Counted from the first letter of the stretch, positions 23,515 to 36,700 are shown. The stretch: 64,000 nucleotides of DNA from Erodium maritimum (GCA_963921825.1 OY997589.1:78662523-78726522); one strand, 5' to 3'. The notes: generated by a model not told the origin, from the letters alone. Numbers and translations are program-made.

Positions 23515-24253
23515 TAGAGGTGTCTATGGGCCGGGTTCCCGCCCCTTGGCTAATTTTTTGAACCGACCCGTAGTGACCGGGTTCAAAAAATTTAACCCGC
23601 TCCCGGCCCCAAGCCCAAAAAGACACCTTTAAACCCGCCCGTCCGGATTATGGGCCGGTTCACCGGGTTGGACCAACCCATCCGAATTTGTTAACAATTG
23701 ATCACATTAACCATAAGTAGTAGCACGTATACTTTCAAATATTTTTTTCATTATCCAAAAACCCTTAAAAAGTCATCAAAGAGTGCTTATAAGCTCTCAA
23801 TTTGGTCACTTCTTAATTATGAAAAAAAACTCTCTACCCTATTAAAATTTTATCAAAGGTTCAAGGATTAAACACGTCAAACAGGAAGTTCAAGTTGACT
23901 CAAAATAGATTATGATTACAAAAGATGAGTTCAACTCAACACAAAACTATGAAATGTTCTGTTACAAATTGGTAATCATCTTCAAAAACTCAAACAATTC
24001 ATCTTCATCTTTATACGTAAAAGTAATTAAAATTGTAAGAGTGTAGCTTTAGGCACTGAACTTGTACCATATCCGGGTGGTCCGGGTTATGTAGGAAAGC
24101 ATGTGACGAATCCGCAACCCGGACCGCTCACTCCGGGTTTGGTATTTCTGAACCCGGGCCCGTCCCCGTAACCCATGGGGACAAACCCACTGGGGCCGGG
24201 TGAGCCGGGTTGACCGGGTGGATTGGGTTCCGGGTCAATTTTGGACACCCCTA
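23515..24253. mobile_element. Non-autonomous hAT-type element, 739 bp
   Basis: It begins TAGAGGTGTC and ends GACACCCCTA (inverted, one mismatch). It is flanked by a perfect 8-bp duplication GACACCGA (23507-23514 and 24254-24261). These TAG...CTA ends and 8-bp duplications fit hAT elements. Subterminal DNA is rich in 'ccgggtt' and 'aacccg' motifs on both sides. Removing it restores the 'gacaccgata-ca-tat' sequence seen at 63963-63979, so it is a clear insertion into the LINE-like element. Confidence 0.85.
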
Positions 24254-24516
24254 GACACCGATACAGTATACTCCAACCATAAGAAACTGATCGAGCAGAT
24301 CAGAGGATAAACATGCAGTGGTGGACCGATTACTCCCCCGGTAAGTCAGCGTGCGTCGCCCTCCCTTGACTGATACTGGTAGGGCTCCTGAACGCGGGAT
24401 TGCTGACTCCGAAGTGGTAGAGAAGTAACTCATCAATTGTTGGTGGTACCAATGCCACCTATACACCAGGGAGAAGGTACAACCGACCAAACCCTCCCTG
24501 GCCCCTTCAATACTCA

Positions 24517-26470
24517 TTATGGAGGAGAGGGTGCTTGAAGCCCCCCTGCCGCTGCAGATGACGCCCCATTCGACGCCGCAGATTCTTCGTCCTCCTCAGG
24601 ATCCTCCTCCCTCAGTGCCCTCTTATTTCCAGACAATGATGGTGTCGGATCCCTTGGCAACCAACCCCTCGCCCCCTCATCCTCCTCTGCTTCCTTATGT
24701 CCCCACCACCCTATTCCTTCCTGCCTTGACGGTGTCCTTTCTACCCCCTTAGAGTGGTCTCCTTTTCCCGACCCCCCTAAGTAAGTCCAGTTCGTCCCTG
24801 GAATGGCCTTTTTATGTTTCACTTTCTCTATTGCTGACCTCGGGTCCCCTGGTGCCTTCAGGGAGGACCCCCGAAACTCCCCCAACAACCGGACAGACCG
24901 GGAAGAGGTGGCCCGCACAGCAACACCCAAAGCAGTGCTCAGGTAAATGTTCATACGAAATATTTAGACGTGTTCGTACCTGAGAGACGGAACCAGAGCT
25001 GACTCTGCAGAGGGACTCTGATATCCGCCCTGATTCTGACCTTCATAAAATCCCCCCCCCCCAGTAGAGGCCATCCTTGTCCACATCCACGCCTTGACAG
25101 ACTCCCAATGTGTTGCCTACCTTGAATCCCACATCCCTCGTCCAAGCCCCTATTGGCAAATTTGACACCCGCGCCCAGACCGAGAAGTGATGGAATTGCA
25201 GGTCCTTAACCTGCATGTGGGCCCTCAGATCCGTAAACAGGACCAGAGAATCCCAAGAGGACCAGGGTTCACCCAACAGAACCCTTTCCCTCTCCTTAGC
25301 TGACCGGAAGAAAAAAGCGACCAGACCTCCTTCCAGTGGTTTGGCCTCGACCTTCATTCCCCAAACATCCTCCATTCGCGCCACCACATACTTACAGAAG
25401 ATCTTCCTGGTAGTCAGGACCTTGGTTGCCAACGCGAATCTATACGAATTCCCACGGCTAGTGACCTCTTGGACCGGCACAACTACCTCCTTAATCCTCA
25501 TCGCGCCCATTTGGGAGTCCAATGCGACATGTTCCCCCTGAGAACCCCAATCTCCATACGATGGAACACCCCTAAATTTCGGATCCCCCTGACCCGATTG
25601 GGCCCCACGGACCGGGGGGATTGGCTCGCTCCCATAACCCTGTCCCGACCCGGCTATCGCACCGACCCGCGCCCATGCTCCGAACCGCTGTCTACCCGAC
25701 CCGGCCGCCTGATCTCGACCCGAGCCGTACCGAGCAGCCCACTGGGCTATGTCCCCTTCTCCTCCCCAGGTCCAACCCGGATAGTGACCCAGGCCAGCCC
25801 GAGACCTTCCCCCAGCCCATCGGGCATCTCCCATAAAGCCCCGGCCCAGGCCCGCTTCATCCCCGGCCCGAGCCTCTGAAACCCTAGCAGCATCCAGCGC
25901 CGCCGGCTCCTTCCCCTTTCTTCGTCGCCAAGCAACCACCTCCGGCGTGATCTCCGAGCCCGAAGATATCGGGATCGGGTTGGGCCCCTCTCCCTTTCTC
26001 GCCGGCAACACAGGATCCCGTCCACTATCACCGACATCCCGAGCCACTTCCCGTCGTCCTGCCCCACTACCCAGACGCCGAGGCCTCAGCCCTCTCGCCG
26101 GCGTACGGCGGAGGCCAGCCGGCCCTGATCGGACCCGACCTCCCACCACCCATCCTTCCTCCTCCACGGGACGGGCCGAGAAACACATCACCGGCGACCC
26201 CGCAACACGCTCCGTCATCACCCCCTCCGAGACCGTTGGACTGTCCTCCCGCTCCGGCTCCTCCTCCGACCACGAGGACCTCGCATCCTCCATCTCCTCT
26301 GCCGGCATCTCTTCCGGCTCCCTCAAACCCGGAACGTGAGACCCGTCTCGGTCGTCATGAGCCACGTCCCGGTCCTCCAGCTCCGACAGGCGAGGCCCCC
26401 AGTGCACCCCGCCGTCGCCGCCGCTCTCCCCGCCCTCCATCTCGCTCGAAAACTCCATGAAGCGCGACAA
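24517..26470 (-). pseudogene. LINE ORF1-like protein with DUF4283 domain, frameshifted
   Basis: The main frame (26470 to 25043, 475 codons) has a low-complexity, charged N-terminal half and a DUF4283 domain at about residues 350-475. DUF4283 is typical of plant LINE ORF1 and derived nucleic-acid-binding proteins. Visible pieces are 'TRKIFCKYVVARMEDVWG', 'GLVAFFFRSAKERERVLLGE', 'PWSSWDSLVLFTDL' and 'HFSVWARVSNLPIGAWT'. The frame breaks at an 11-base C run (25052-25062); the domain continues in another frame as 'DFMKVRIRADIRVPLQ'. The expected CCHC zinc knuckle is missing. A third frame (24954-24517) continues the degraded coding region. The N-terminal half is Arg/Gly/Pro-rich from composition. 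Confidence 0.8.
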
Positions 26471-27116
26471 AACTCACAAAACCTCCTAAACCTTGGCAGA
26501 GCAAAAAGAGGTTGCGTCGATACGTTCTTTTTTAAGTTACCTATTCGATTCCTTTACTTTTTTTTGAGAGGGATTCCTTTACTTTTGATAACCCTTAATA
26601 AAGGGTATTTCATATATTTTATGAAAAAAATAGAATAAATATTATATTTAAATACAAATATACATTTATATGTCTTGTATATATTTATTAATAATTAAAA
26701 ATAATAAATAATAAAATCCAATTAGATCCAAGTAGTCCCAGTTTAATACCTAGGGGTCTTCTTTTGTAGGGGTTTTTACCATCCGATTAAAACCTAACGA
26801 CTTTTACAACTTTACCATTATTCCTAATTTTAATAGTGGAAAGTATAAGAAAATTACAAGGAAAACAGACTATTATCGGCTGAATTGATCATAAGTATTG
26901 GGCCTAGAACTGGATCCTTTTAACAGGCCCGATAATTATAAGGCCGATGATACTATACCAGGTAAGCTGAGCCTCATTTCTATGCAGTAATCATAACATC
27001 TCAGGGCTGATTTCCTCTTGGACCGAGCCCAACAAACTGTATCTATCTGCCAACCGAGTCAACTCGTCGAGTTGGGAGCAAGTATAGTCTCATATACATA
27101 CATCAGACAGCACCAA
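26471..27116. other. Intergenic, upstream of PRIM2
   Basis: AT-rich between 26590 and 26880, with nothing recognised. The last part, from about 26880, is probable PRIM2 promoter sequence. Confidence 0.4.
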
Positions 27117-27154
27117 TTTTCCCGCCATTTTCAGAATCTGCTTCATTTTGGCGC
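27117..27154 (+). promoter_or_regulatory. Two E2F-type sites upstream of PRIM2
   Basis: TTTTCCCGCC at 27117-27126 contains TTTCCCGC, and TTTTGGCGC at 27146-27154 contains TTTGGCGC. Both fit the plant E2F/DP consensus TTTSSCGC. They lie 83-120 bases before the PRIM2 start codon. E2F control of replication genes at the G1/S transition is well established; binding here is inferred from sequence only. Confidence 0.7.
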
Positions 27155-27236
27155 GCTTGATTGCGGCGAAGACCAGACCCTCCGGTGGCTTTACACCAAC
27201 AACTCTCACTAGCTCACTTTTCTCTACCGGCGAGTA

Positions 27237-30200
27237 ATGGAAATCGTCCGGCCTCAGAGGATCTCATCCTCGAACGATGTCGTTTCGACTCTCCCTCTCT
27301 ACCGATCTGCTCCGGTTCTCGAAGTCAGGCTCGAGGACTTCGAGCTCTTCGCCATGGATCGCCTCCGAGGTAATAGTTCACTTCTCTCAACTTGCATTGT
27401 TTCAGTTTTAATTAGTAATTTTGTGTTTGAAGTCACTGTTCTTGGATTCGAGTTCTGTTTGGACCCGGAGAGAGAAGAAATCAGAGTTGAGATCCCGTGT
27501 TTAGGAGGGAAATCAAATGAATTTAAGAACACAAGCATAAAAACCATGATAAATCAGATTCTGATTTATGTTTCTTCATTTTTTTACCTGTAGCTACTTT
27601 TTCTAGGGTTACTTTTTTTCAATTTTGGATTTAAATTCGAAATTAGTACTCATAGGGTTTGGGTTAATTATTTTGTTTTTGTTGATTTTTGTTTTTGATG
27701 CAGTTCTTAAAGGAATTTCTGATGGATTGTCCCGAGGAAAGAAACCAGAAGAAATGGAGAAATTGGTAATACTAAGTTTGGTAGGGGTAAAGGCCATTCA
27801 GTTGCTGATGAATGCTAATATTTTTGCTTGTTGTCACTCCGCAGGCAATGGATTTGTGGAAGGCGAATATGAGGCATCAACGTGCATCCGAGATCATGAA
27901 CAAGGATATTATTTCTCACTTTGTTCTGCGTCTTGTGTATTGTAGAACGTAAGATATTTTTGCTTTTCCCGGTTATAGTCTTAAATCTGTTGCTGTTATT
28001 TGATTTTTATTTTGTTCAATCGTTTTTGTTCCTGTGCTTATTTCAATCCGGATATGATAGGGAGGATTTGAGAAAATGGTTTCTTTCAATGGAATCTGCC
28101 CTCTTCCGTTACCGTTTCCGGCTTGAAAGTGCTGAAGCTCAGGTTGGAATCTAGATCATATTAACATTGCTTTGGTTAGTTATGCAATTCAACTGATTGT
28201 GTATAGTATTTCTTGCTTCAAAGAGAGCATTAATTGCAGAGCTAGACCTTCCCTACAAAGCAGTTAGCAACGCAGAGTTTGAGGTAATTATATCGCATGT
28301 TAAATTTCCTTGATTCTCTATTAGCTGAAGATATTAAACTGCTTGATATCATATAATGCATCTTAACTCTTGTTGTAAGACGTTTTAAGTTACTATTTTG
28401 TTGTTTGTGTTCTTTTTTCCTCGTAGTCTATGAAGGATAAATTGGGCCAAGTTGCACGTTCCATTGGTCAGCCTTTACCCACAGGTACAAACAGCTTATT
28501 CGCTGACTTCTTTGGCCAACTTTCACATGTATGGCTTAAATACATTAGCATTTCGGTTCCTTGTTAGGATGTTTCCAAGTGGGCACTCGAGTAACTTTTA
28601 TGCGATATACTTTGAAAATCTATAGCTTGTGTTTGATAGTTATATCACTGTTACCACATGTCTTAGCATGATACAGAAAAATATTCCATTATTTACTTTC
28701 TGCTAATGTGTTTCCCTTTTCTGTTGATCATTTTTTCCCTTTGCAGCTGATGCAGTATATTACAAGGTTTGTCTCCTCCTTGTACTTCTTCTTAGATGTT
28801 CAACATGTGCAGTATAGGATTAGTATTCATTACTGGGACACATTGTCCTATTGTACTTGTACAGGACTGAATTTTCCTATTCATATGTACACATTATGAT
28901 TTAAAGTATTATCTGAGCATGTAAACCAATGCATTTTATGTCATAATGGTTTATGAGCTAATTAACCTTTAGAACACAAGAAAAGTATTCCATTCTTGAG
29001 ATCACTTGTTCAAGAATGATAAGAAATTTATGATTGTAAAGTTTGTTCAAGCTGGGTCTAAGGATACTCTTGTCACTTAGTCAGAAAATTATAATCTAAT
29101 TTGGTATCTGCTTTTGCTGATTTCTCTTTTGTATTCCAAAATTAATGAAGGTACCATTCGAAGAAGTTCCAGAGCTTGTAGCTGGCCGTCGTGTATTTAT
29201 CCATAAAGGGAATGCATATGTTGCTAAGAATCAGGTAAATTTTAACACTTAATTAATTTTATTCAGTTGATGAAACAACAGGTATAAAAGTCTTATTAAA
29301 ACTTGCATGTTTCTTTCATTTAGGTGTTCTCCTTTGTTGTCACTCAATTCCGCAGTTATTTATCAAAGGCACTCATTCTAACAAACAGGTGACACTTGTT
29401 TATTTGGCATTAAGAAAAATGTGAACTTATTATGTTTGAAAGAGCTCCTTTCGTATTTCCATGAGTTTCATTATTGAAACCTTAAAATGCTTCCCAAGTT
29501 AGTTATGAGACACATTTGTGAAGGCATTGAAATGCTCAGAAGCTGCAGCTTTTTCTTGCAGAAAATGGATGTCTACAATTAGAGAACAAGAGAAGGACCG
29601 CCTAACCCCTGTGAGTAATGGGTTGTGGACCGTATGTTGTGTTCCATGTTTTCAAGAATTGTTTTTGACATATATTTTGTTCATTCTAGATTGTTGAAGC
29701 TCTTTCTTCAAGCTATCTGGGTCCTGACTATAATGAGGTACTTTTTTATGGTGCATTAGCCTATAACATCTTATGGTAAGAGGTTTTCAAATATAATTTT
29801 GACATGGAAGTCTACTGCCTATCCAGGCAAGAGAGTCTGCTGATATATCTCTAAAAGACCTTGAACACATATCCAAAAGGTCATTTCCTCTTTGCATGAG
29901 CCACCTGTTTGAAAAGGTAACAATTTAATATTACATATTTGGACTATTCTCTATCTCCTCCTTAAAATCCTTTTCTGAATTATTTATCGTGTTTCTTTCT
30001 CTTAGCCATTTTCTAATTATATAATGCCACTTATGTGCAGCTTAGAGAGGATCATCATTTAAAGCATGGAGGGAGGATGCAACTAGGTCTCTTCCTCAAG
30101 GTTGTATTTGTTACCCATGTGCATGTGTTTGTTGTTGTCGTATATTTGTACGTGTGTGCCTCAGTCATTGGTGATGTATGGGCGTATGGGATACATTTCT

Positions 30201-33200
30201 CAGATGTAGGTTGAATCAGTGCTATAATTGTTCTACAGCTGTGAAGTGTAACAGAACACAAGTAATAAGTAACATTAATTCATTAAGCTGAAATTATGTG
30301 TTTATGGACCAAATTTGCATAATGAGAAATTTGTCAATAACAATGACAAGAAGTGGAATATCACTTATTAAATTCAGACTTATGTTGAACCTTCTCTCCA
30401 TGTGTAGGGTGTTGGTTTAAAGCTGGATGATGCCCTTGCATTTTGGAGAGCTGAGTTCTCTCAGAAGGTAAGTATGATGCAAACAATGTCTATTTATACT
30501 TCTTTAGGGAAGAATGCTTTCCTACAGTTTTGATTTCTACAATTAGTTATAAGGATAATGGCAAAAAAGTCGGTTTTATCTGCACGTTAACTTAATAAGA
30601 GTAATTTCATGACATTATATGACCTACTATTTCATTTCACTTATGATTTGTGATTTTCTGTTGTAGGTTGGGTCTGAGAGGTTTGACAAAGAATATGCAT
30701 ATAGCATACGACATAATTATGGAAAAGAAGGGAAGAGAACAGTAAGATATCAACCTTTAGCACTACTGAAATTCACGTTAAGAAGGTCCTTCATTTTATT
30801 CAAGTTGTCCTCAGAACAATTTGCATGGATTAAATAAACTAGCTGAATTCATATGGGAGTCATTCTAGCTCCAACATTCTTATATAGAAGGGAGCACCAT
30901 CGATTTTTTTTTATTCATAAAGAACTTTTTAAAGATTGATGTATACTCAAGATCTCCTTTATATAGAAGGGAACTCTAAGTGCCGCTAGACCCCCACCAT
31001 GAGAAAGGCCCAACAAGGGCTGGAAAGAGAGGGAGAGAAAGAGGCCCAACGTAAGTTCGGGTGTGGAGAAATAAGGTGTGAGGTACCACTGCTGGGACTT
31101 GAACCCAATTTCCAAGACCCAAATTTCAATGTTTGACCAGTTGGACAAGCAAGCCTTGGTAAGTCATGTATTGTTATGTATGTTTCTTACTATACGTATG
31201 TCTGTTGCAGGATTATACACCGTATTCATGTCAAAAAATCATATCATCAACTCCTGGTGTTGGAGACCATCATGGCTGCCCCTACAGGCATTTCAGGTTG
31301 GTTCAATGAGAAGCTTGACCGAATAAAGAAACTTCAATTAGGAAATAAATGAATTATATTGACGAACTATTTGATTCTTATTGTCTTGTCGTTATGTGAC
31401 AGTGAGGAGAACTTAAGAGCTGCCCTTGGTAGAATGGGTCTGAGCAGTCGGGCAGTGGACGATGTGATGGAAAAAAAGCGAAACAGACATTACCAGGTCA
31501 TAAGATCAAAAAGCAGCCACTGTTCTTGTTTGCAAGTGCTTTTATCCTGATGGAATTTATTTTTTATGGATGACATGACTTGTATCATGTGCAGTTGGCA
31601 TGTACCTTAACTTTTGAAGCAATTCATGGGGCATCTTGTGATGCTGGGATCAATCATCCGAACCAGTACTTCAGTGACAGCCAGAAAATTTTGGAAATGG
31701 AGGTAAATATATTCATATTACATTTTTCACTTCAATCCTTTCAATATAAAATGTAGGGAATCTCACTCTGTTCCTTAAGTATACACATTTCTCAATCAAC
31801 TACCCCTAAGTTTAAAAAGTTTGTGACAACCCTTAAATTCTTTTTGGTCTCAGTTCATCCCAATTCCATCAATATTTGGGTGCGAAAATACCCTCATGTA
31901 AAAAAAATACATAAAACAAAAGTGTATTTTTGTCATTCCGCTCGGGGCTTGTCAAAAACTTTTTAGACTTAGAGGTAGTTAATTGAGAACAGTGCATACT
32001 AAAGGGTATGCAAGTGAGATTTTCCTTTAAGTGTAAATGCAGTTGTAGTTACATGTGAGTCTTGATATCATTAGATAAAGGGGTAATTCCATCTCACTAC
32101 CCTAAAAGTTTCAGATTCCATTTCCACTACCCTAAAAATAAAATTTCTCGTCTCACTACCCTAAAATTTTGTGTCTCAATTTAGTACCCAAGATTAACTT
32201 TCCGTTCATTTTTGGACAGAAAATCGTCATGTGCCTGACACATGACCTAAATAGTTATGAAAAATGTCGAAATTGTCCCTCAAATCATTCCCAAGTTCTT
32301 CCTCCTAACAGTTTATGTTTGATTCAATAGACTAAGTTAGAAGGATTTGAGAATGATTTGAGGAGCAATTTCAACATTGTTCAGAACTATTTGGGTTATG
32401 TGTCATGCACATTACGATTTTCCCTCCAAAAATAGATGGAAAGTTAACGATAGGTATTAAATTGAGACAAACAAAACACAAGGGTAGTGAGATGAGAATT
32501 TCTTTTTAGGATAGTGGAAATGGAATCCGAAACTTTTAGGATAGTGAGATGGTATTACCCCTTAGATAAATGTAGGTTTTAGGAAGGGTTGAAAGACATC
32601 ATAGAATCATGACCTACTAGAATAATCTTTTGCTTGTTATTGCTCTTTGAAAGACTCCTCTCCCCAATAATTCTCATTAGGATACACTTCAGTGGCAAAT
32701 CTTATATGTCCTAAAAACTCTCAAGAGCTCTCATCCATTTGTGAGGTGCAGTTAGTGTCAGCCATAAGAGACTACTCAGACTAGAATCCAAACATACAAC
32801 GGGTCCACCAAAAAGCTATATTCTGAATTTTGGAACTTTTCATTCTACACTGCTTGTGTTGGACAAAACACTCTAAAGTCACATATGACCCCTCACATCA
32901 AACAAATGACCCAAAATAGCCTTTTGGATTCAAGATAACCTCCCAAACTTTCAAAAGTGAAGAATATTGATTCTACTCTCAGGTGAGAGAGCACATTTTT
33001 GCTAAAAAAAGTCGTCTGGGTGTGTCTATTTGAGTTTTTCCACAAACAAAATATTGATTCCTACTGTAAATTAACATAATGAAGTTGAATCAGAATTAAA
33101 GCTAATGTAGTCATGATTCGATTCTCGGTCTGTTGATCAGTTTCAAGTTGCTGCTGTGACAGTATAAAATCTATAGAACTATGATAAGCCCAGTTGTTAG

Positions 33201-33322
33201 AGGTTCAGCACGATGGCAAGTTCTGGATAAACATAAGCTGGCCCAGGTTCTGGATATCAAGTCTAATTTGTTTTTGTTTTTCCATGTAAAATTTGCAGAA
33301 CCAGAACCAGTCCACGACCTGA
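27237..33322 (+). CDS. PRIM2: DNA primase large subunit
   Basis: This is the regulatory subunit of primase in the DNA polymerase alpha complex, which makes RNA primers in the nucleus. Nineteen exons join in phase to 453 aa: 27237-27369, 27704-27765, 27845-27948, 28061-28142, 28224-28283, 28427-28484, 28747-28766, 29151-29234, 29324-29388, 29562-29610, 29690-29737, 29827-29916, 30041-30100, 30408-30467, 30667-30741, 31211-31296, 31403-31496, 31595-31702 and 33299-33322. The iron-sulfur domain is intact: Cys278 ('FPLC'), Cys357 ('YSC'), Cys373 ('GCPYRHF') and Cys413 ('LACT', with Cys425 nearby). The conserved '[20 protein letters not shown]', 'YSIRHNYG' and 'NHPNQYF' are present. The last exon codes only NQNQSTT. 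Intron 18 (1,596 bp) holds a foldback transposon. Length matches plant orthologues, and the gene looks functional. Confidence 0.96.
32080..32561. mobile_element. Mutator-type foldback element in PRIM2 intron 18, 482 bp
   Basis: Long inverted arms begin GGGGTAATTCCATCTCACTA and end in the complement 'tagtgagatggtattacccc'. A perfect 9-bp duplication TTAGATAAA flanks the element (32071-32079 and 32562-32570), typical of Mutator-like insertion. The arms contain repeated 'cactaccctaaaa' motifs. There is no ORF, and the host intron keeps its splice sites. Confidence 0.88.
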
Positions 33323-33758
33323 AGTGACAGCGTTTTTTTTGGACAGTCACATTGAAAGACTAATGGTCTGCTATTCCCAGGTTCAGTTTCGGAGCTATCC
33401 TTCAACCAGAATCCAACCAGAATATGAGATTGAAGACCATTCTTTTGTTGTTGTTTATCGTTTGTCTATTCTCTTAAATTCGATAGAAATCAGATTGTAC
33501 TGTTTGTCATCTTTTCGCGTATCTTTCTTTATTCTAACAAAATCTTGGTGAGAATGAGTCCAATATTCTTTTGGAGGTAAGTGATATTGAAAAAGGCTAT
33601 AGTAACTCAAATACAATTAGAGATATTTACATACATGTATACTAACTTATATACGTTTTTCACATAATTATGTTAACATTTAAAAACGTTGTACACCTAC
33701 ACTAATCTTGACATCTAATGGTGGACCTACGTCTTACATCTATACTAATCTTGACATC

Positions 33759-36700
33759 CAATGGTGGACTTGGTAAGGATATAGGGGGCACGTGCCCCCC
33801 TCAAATTACAAAAAAGAAAAAAAAATCATGATCTTATTTATTTTTAGTATATAAACGAAATTTTATTGATATAGAAATAAATGGTCATAAAGATCGTACA
33901 AAAGTGGAAATCAATTAATAGGACGAAATGCAGTTTCGATGACGGTCGAAACACTGATCATCTAACTTAATGTCGGTGGGACCTAGAAAGATGCTAGGCA
34001 GCGGTTCCCTATTCCAATTGTGTTTGGCGTTGCGAATCGAAGAGACTTTTTCTCGTCTCGATTTGAGCGATCCTATTATGTCGTAGCAGTCGTTTAAGGA
34101 GGAGGTTGGGAATCAGAAGGCATTTGATTCGCAAAGGTCGGGGTGTGGCTCCTCATAGACACCCCGAAGTGCCCTAGGTAACTCATGTCGACCCGCAAAG
34201 CAGTTTATCGTGCCTCGCTACTTCCTCATCGAGACCAATTTTCTCCGCATTGTTTGTGTATCCGACCTGGAGAGGAGAAGTACCAATGGGGTTCCTCCAT
34301 CCGGTGGGTAGGAGTGCCGAAATCATCCGACCCGGGAGGAGAGGGGTACCAGCGAGGCTCCTCCCTTCGTAACCCAAAGGTACATGTGAAGACATGATCA
34401 GTCCGACGATCCCTATTTCGCCGGGTGTCTCGGGATTGGCGACGATCACCTCATGTATGGTCCATGTAGAGACGAGTGTCCACCTCAACATGGATTCGTA
34501 GCATCATATTTGTCACCCATGGTGATCGGATGGGGCCTTGCTCGTCCGGAATTACATTAATCGGTTCGAAAAATACTCACTCATAGTGGTGGACCAGTCT
34601 CCGTGGGTAGGGCTTCCTTGACTAGGACCATCGATCCTACACGAGATGTGGCTGGGGGTTGTGCTCCTCCTCACGAAACCAATCAGGTAGCGTGGCTTCC
34701 TGGCGGCACATGCATTAAGATCTGGGGTCGAATTCCCGTCGATAGGGGTGGGGTGGTACACTGAATGGGTCCCTGAGCCCTAATACTAACGACATCATCA
34801 TTCGACATCCATTAGAGGACGGGACTGTCCTTTTCTTCTGTAAAACTTCTCATATGCTGTGTTAGCAACCATTGATTTTTTTTTTCCTTTCTTGATATTT
34901 ACCCCCTTCTATTCTTATTTTAACTTTTCCTTTTCCAACTTTTTAATGTATTTCTTTATATTTCTAAAGGTCTGTTGTTTATTTTATTAATGTTTTACTT
35001 CATAGTTGTTTTATATTTTATAATATTTAAATTCTTAATTTGTACTATTTAAGTCACTAGTTTAAAACCGGTGGCTATTATTACTTTGATTTTAATTAGG
35101 GTAAACTTACTACCCTAAAAATACTTGCGTTTCGTCTCACTACCCTAACCAAACTTTGTTGCATCTCACTACCCAAACGATACTTTTAGTTGCACTTTCA
35201 TACCCGCCGTCAACTTGACATCCATTTTTGGATGGGAAATGGTAAAAAGTCCAAAATACCCCTGACTAACACTCAAAATTTCAAAAGCATGTCATTGGTT
35301 TTCAAAAATTCTTTTTATTTATTTATTTATTTTATATAAATCAGTTTTTTATTTAAAAAATCAGTTTATTCTTAAAAAAAATCAGATTTTATTTTTTAAA
35401 ATTAGTTTTTATTTTAAAAATTAATATTTCATTTAAAAAAAATAAGATTTTATTTTTTAAATTTATTTTTTATTTTAAAAAAATCAATTTTTTTTTAAAA
35501 TTAGTTTTATTTTTAAAAAGCAGATTTTATTTTTTATAAAATCATTTTTTATTTTAAAAAATCAGATTTTATTTTCAAAAAACCATTTTTTTTCTAAAGA
35601 AGGGACGTATTTAAAAACTGTTTTAAAAAAAACTGATTTTTTAAAAATAAAATCTGTTTTTTTAAAATAAAAATTGATTTTTAAAAATAAAAAATAATTT
35701 ATAAAAATAAAATCTGATTTTAAAAAATGAAAGCTAATTTATTTTTAAAAATAAAATCAGAATTTTTTAAATAAAAGCTAAATTTTAGAAAATAAAATCT
35801 GATTTTTTAAGAATAAACTAATATATATAAAATAAATAAATAAAAAGAATTTTTGAAAACCAAAGGCATACTTTTGAAAATTTGAGTGTTAGTGAGGGGT
35901 ATTTTGGACTTTTTACCATTTTCCATCCAAAAATGGATGTCAAGTTGACGGTGGGTATGAAAGTGCAACTAAAAGTTTGGTTAGGATAGTGAGGTGCAAT
36001 AAAGTTTGGTTAGGGTAGTGAGACGAAACACAAGTATTTTTAGGGTAGTGAGGTGAAGTTTACGCTTTTAATTATTATTTAAGATTTAAGACTATTATCA
36101 TTTTGAATTTAATAATCTAAATCGTGTAGAGATATTTCAAAAGAAAAGTTAACTCCACAGTTTTTAATATGAAGATGAAGAAATCGAGTAAGAGGCCAAT
36201 GAATATCATATACATCGAAAAATAATATCTTTTTATTGTATTGACAATAAAAGTGTTTTACAATATTTTCAAAATACGAAAATCCGATGTCATGTATTTT
36301 AATAAGTATTAATTTTTTTATACGATATTTATAAAGTAGTGTTACTTGTATTGTTTTTATGTTAATGATTATTATTAAAAAAATTGGTGCCCCCTTCGTT
36401 GAAAAGGCTAGATCCAGCACTAGCAGCCAAGGATCTGTCGAGGGTTGCCGGTCCCCAAGATGGGAGTAAGTCATGTCATGTGGGAGCAGTCAGTAGTATG
36501 TGGTGAGGGCAATAGGCTTTTCCCGTGGTATGATCCACGGTCCTCATCTCGTCGGCGGAGTCATGAAAGTTCGATGGACAGACTAGCGAGTATAGAGATT
36601 GTGAAGTCATGATGACCGTGAAGAAGTAGGGTTGGAGATGGTGACGATCGAAGAGAGCGGGACTGAAGTGGTTTAGAGGAAGAAAGGGGATTTAAAAAGA

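Larger units (their letters stand above)
23331..26470 (-). mobile_element. LINE-like element with ORF1 only, interrupted by a hAT-type insertion
   Basis: Minus-strand element: the ORF1 coding part is at 26470-24517, followed by a 3' portion reaching about 23331 next to an oligo-T tract. The segment around 23390-23514 plus 24254-24270 resembles 63840-64000 at the right edge of the window: both have 'gcagaaaagtaaatt-tgctc', 'ggcggtcg', 'gcgrtagcatcc' and 'gacaccgata'. No endonuclease or reverse transcriptase remains, so it is internally deleted. A 16-base G run (23473-23488) lies in the 3' part. Confidence 0.6.

Noticed and set aside
25947..26339. Plus-strand open frames across 25.2-26.5 kb
   Set aside because: They are antisense shadows of the DUF4283 frame in GC-rich DNA; only the minus strand shows domain motifs.
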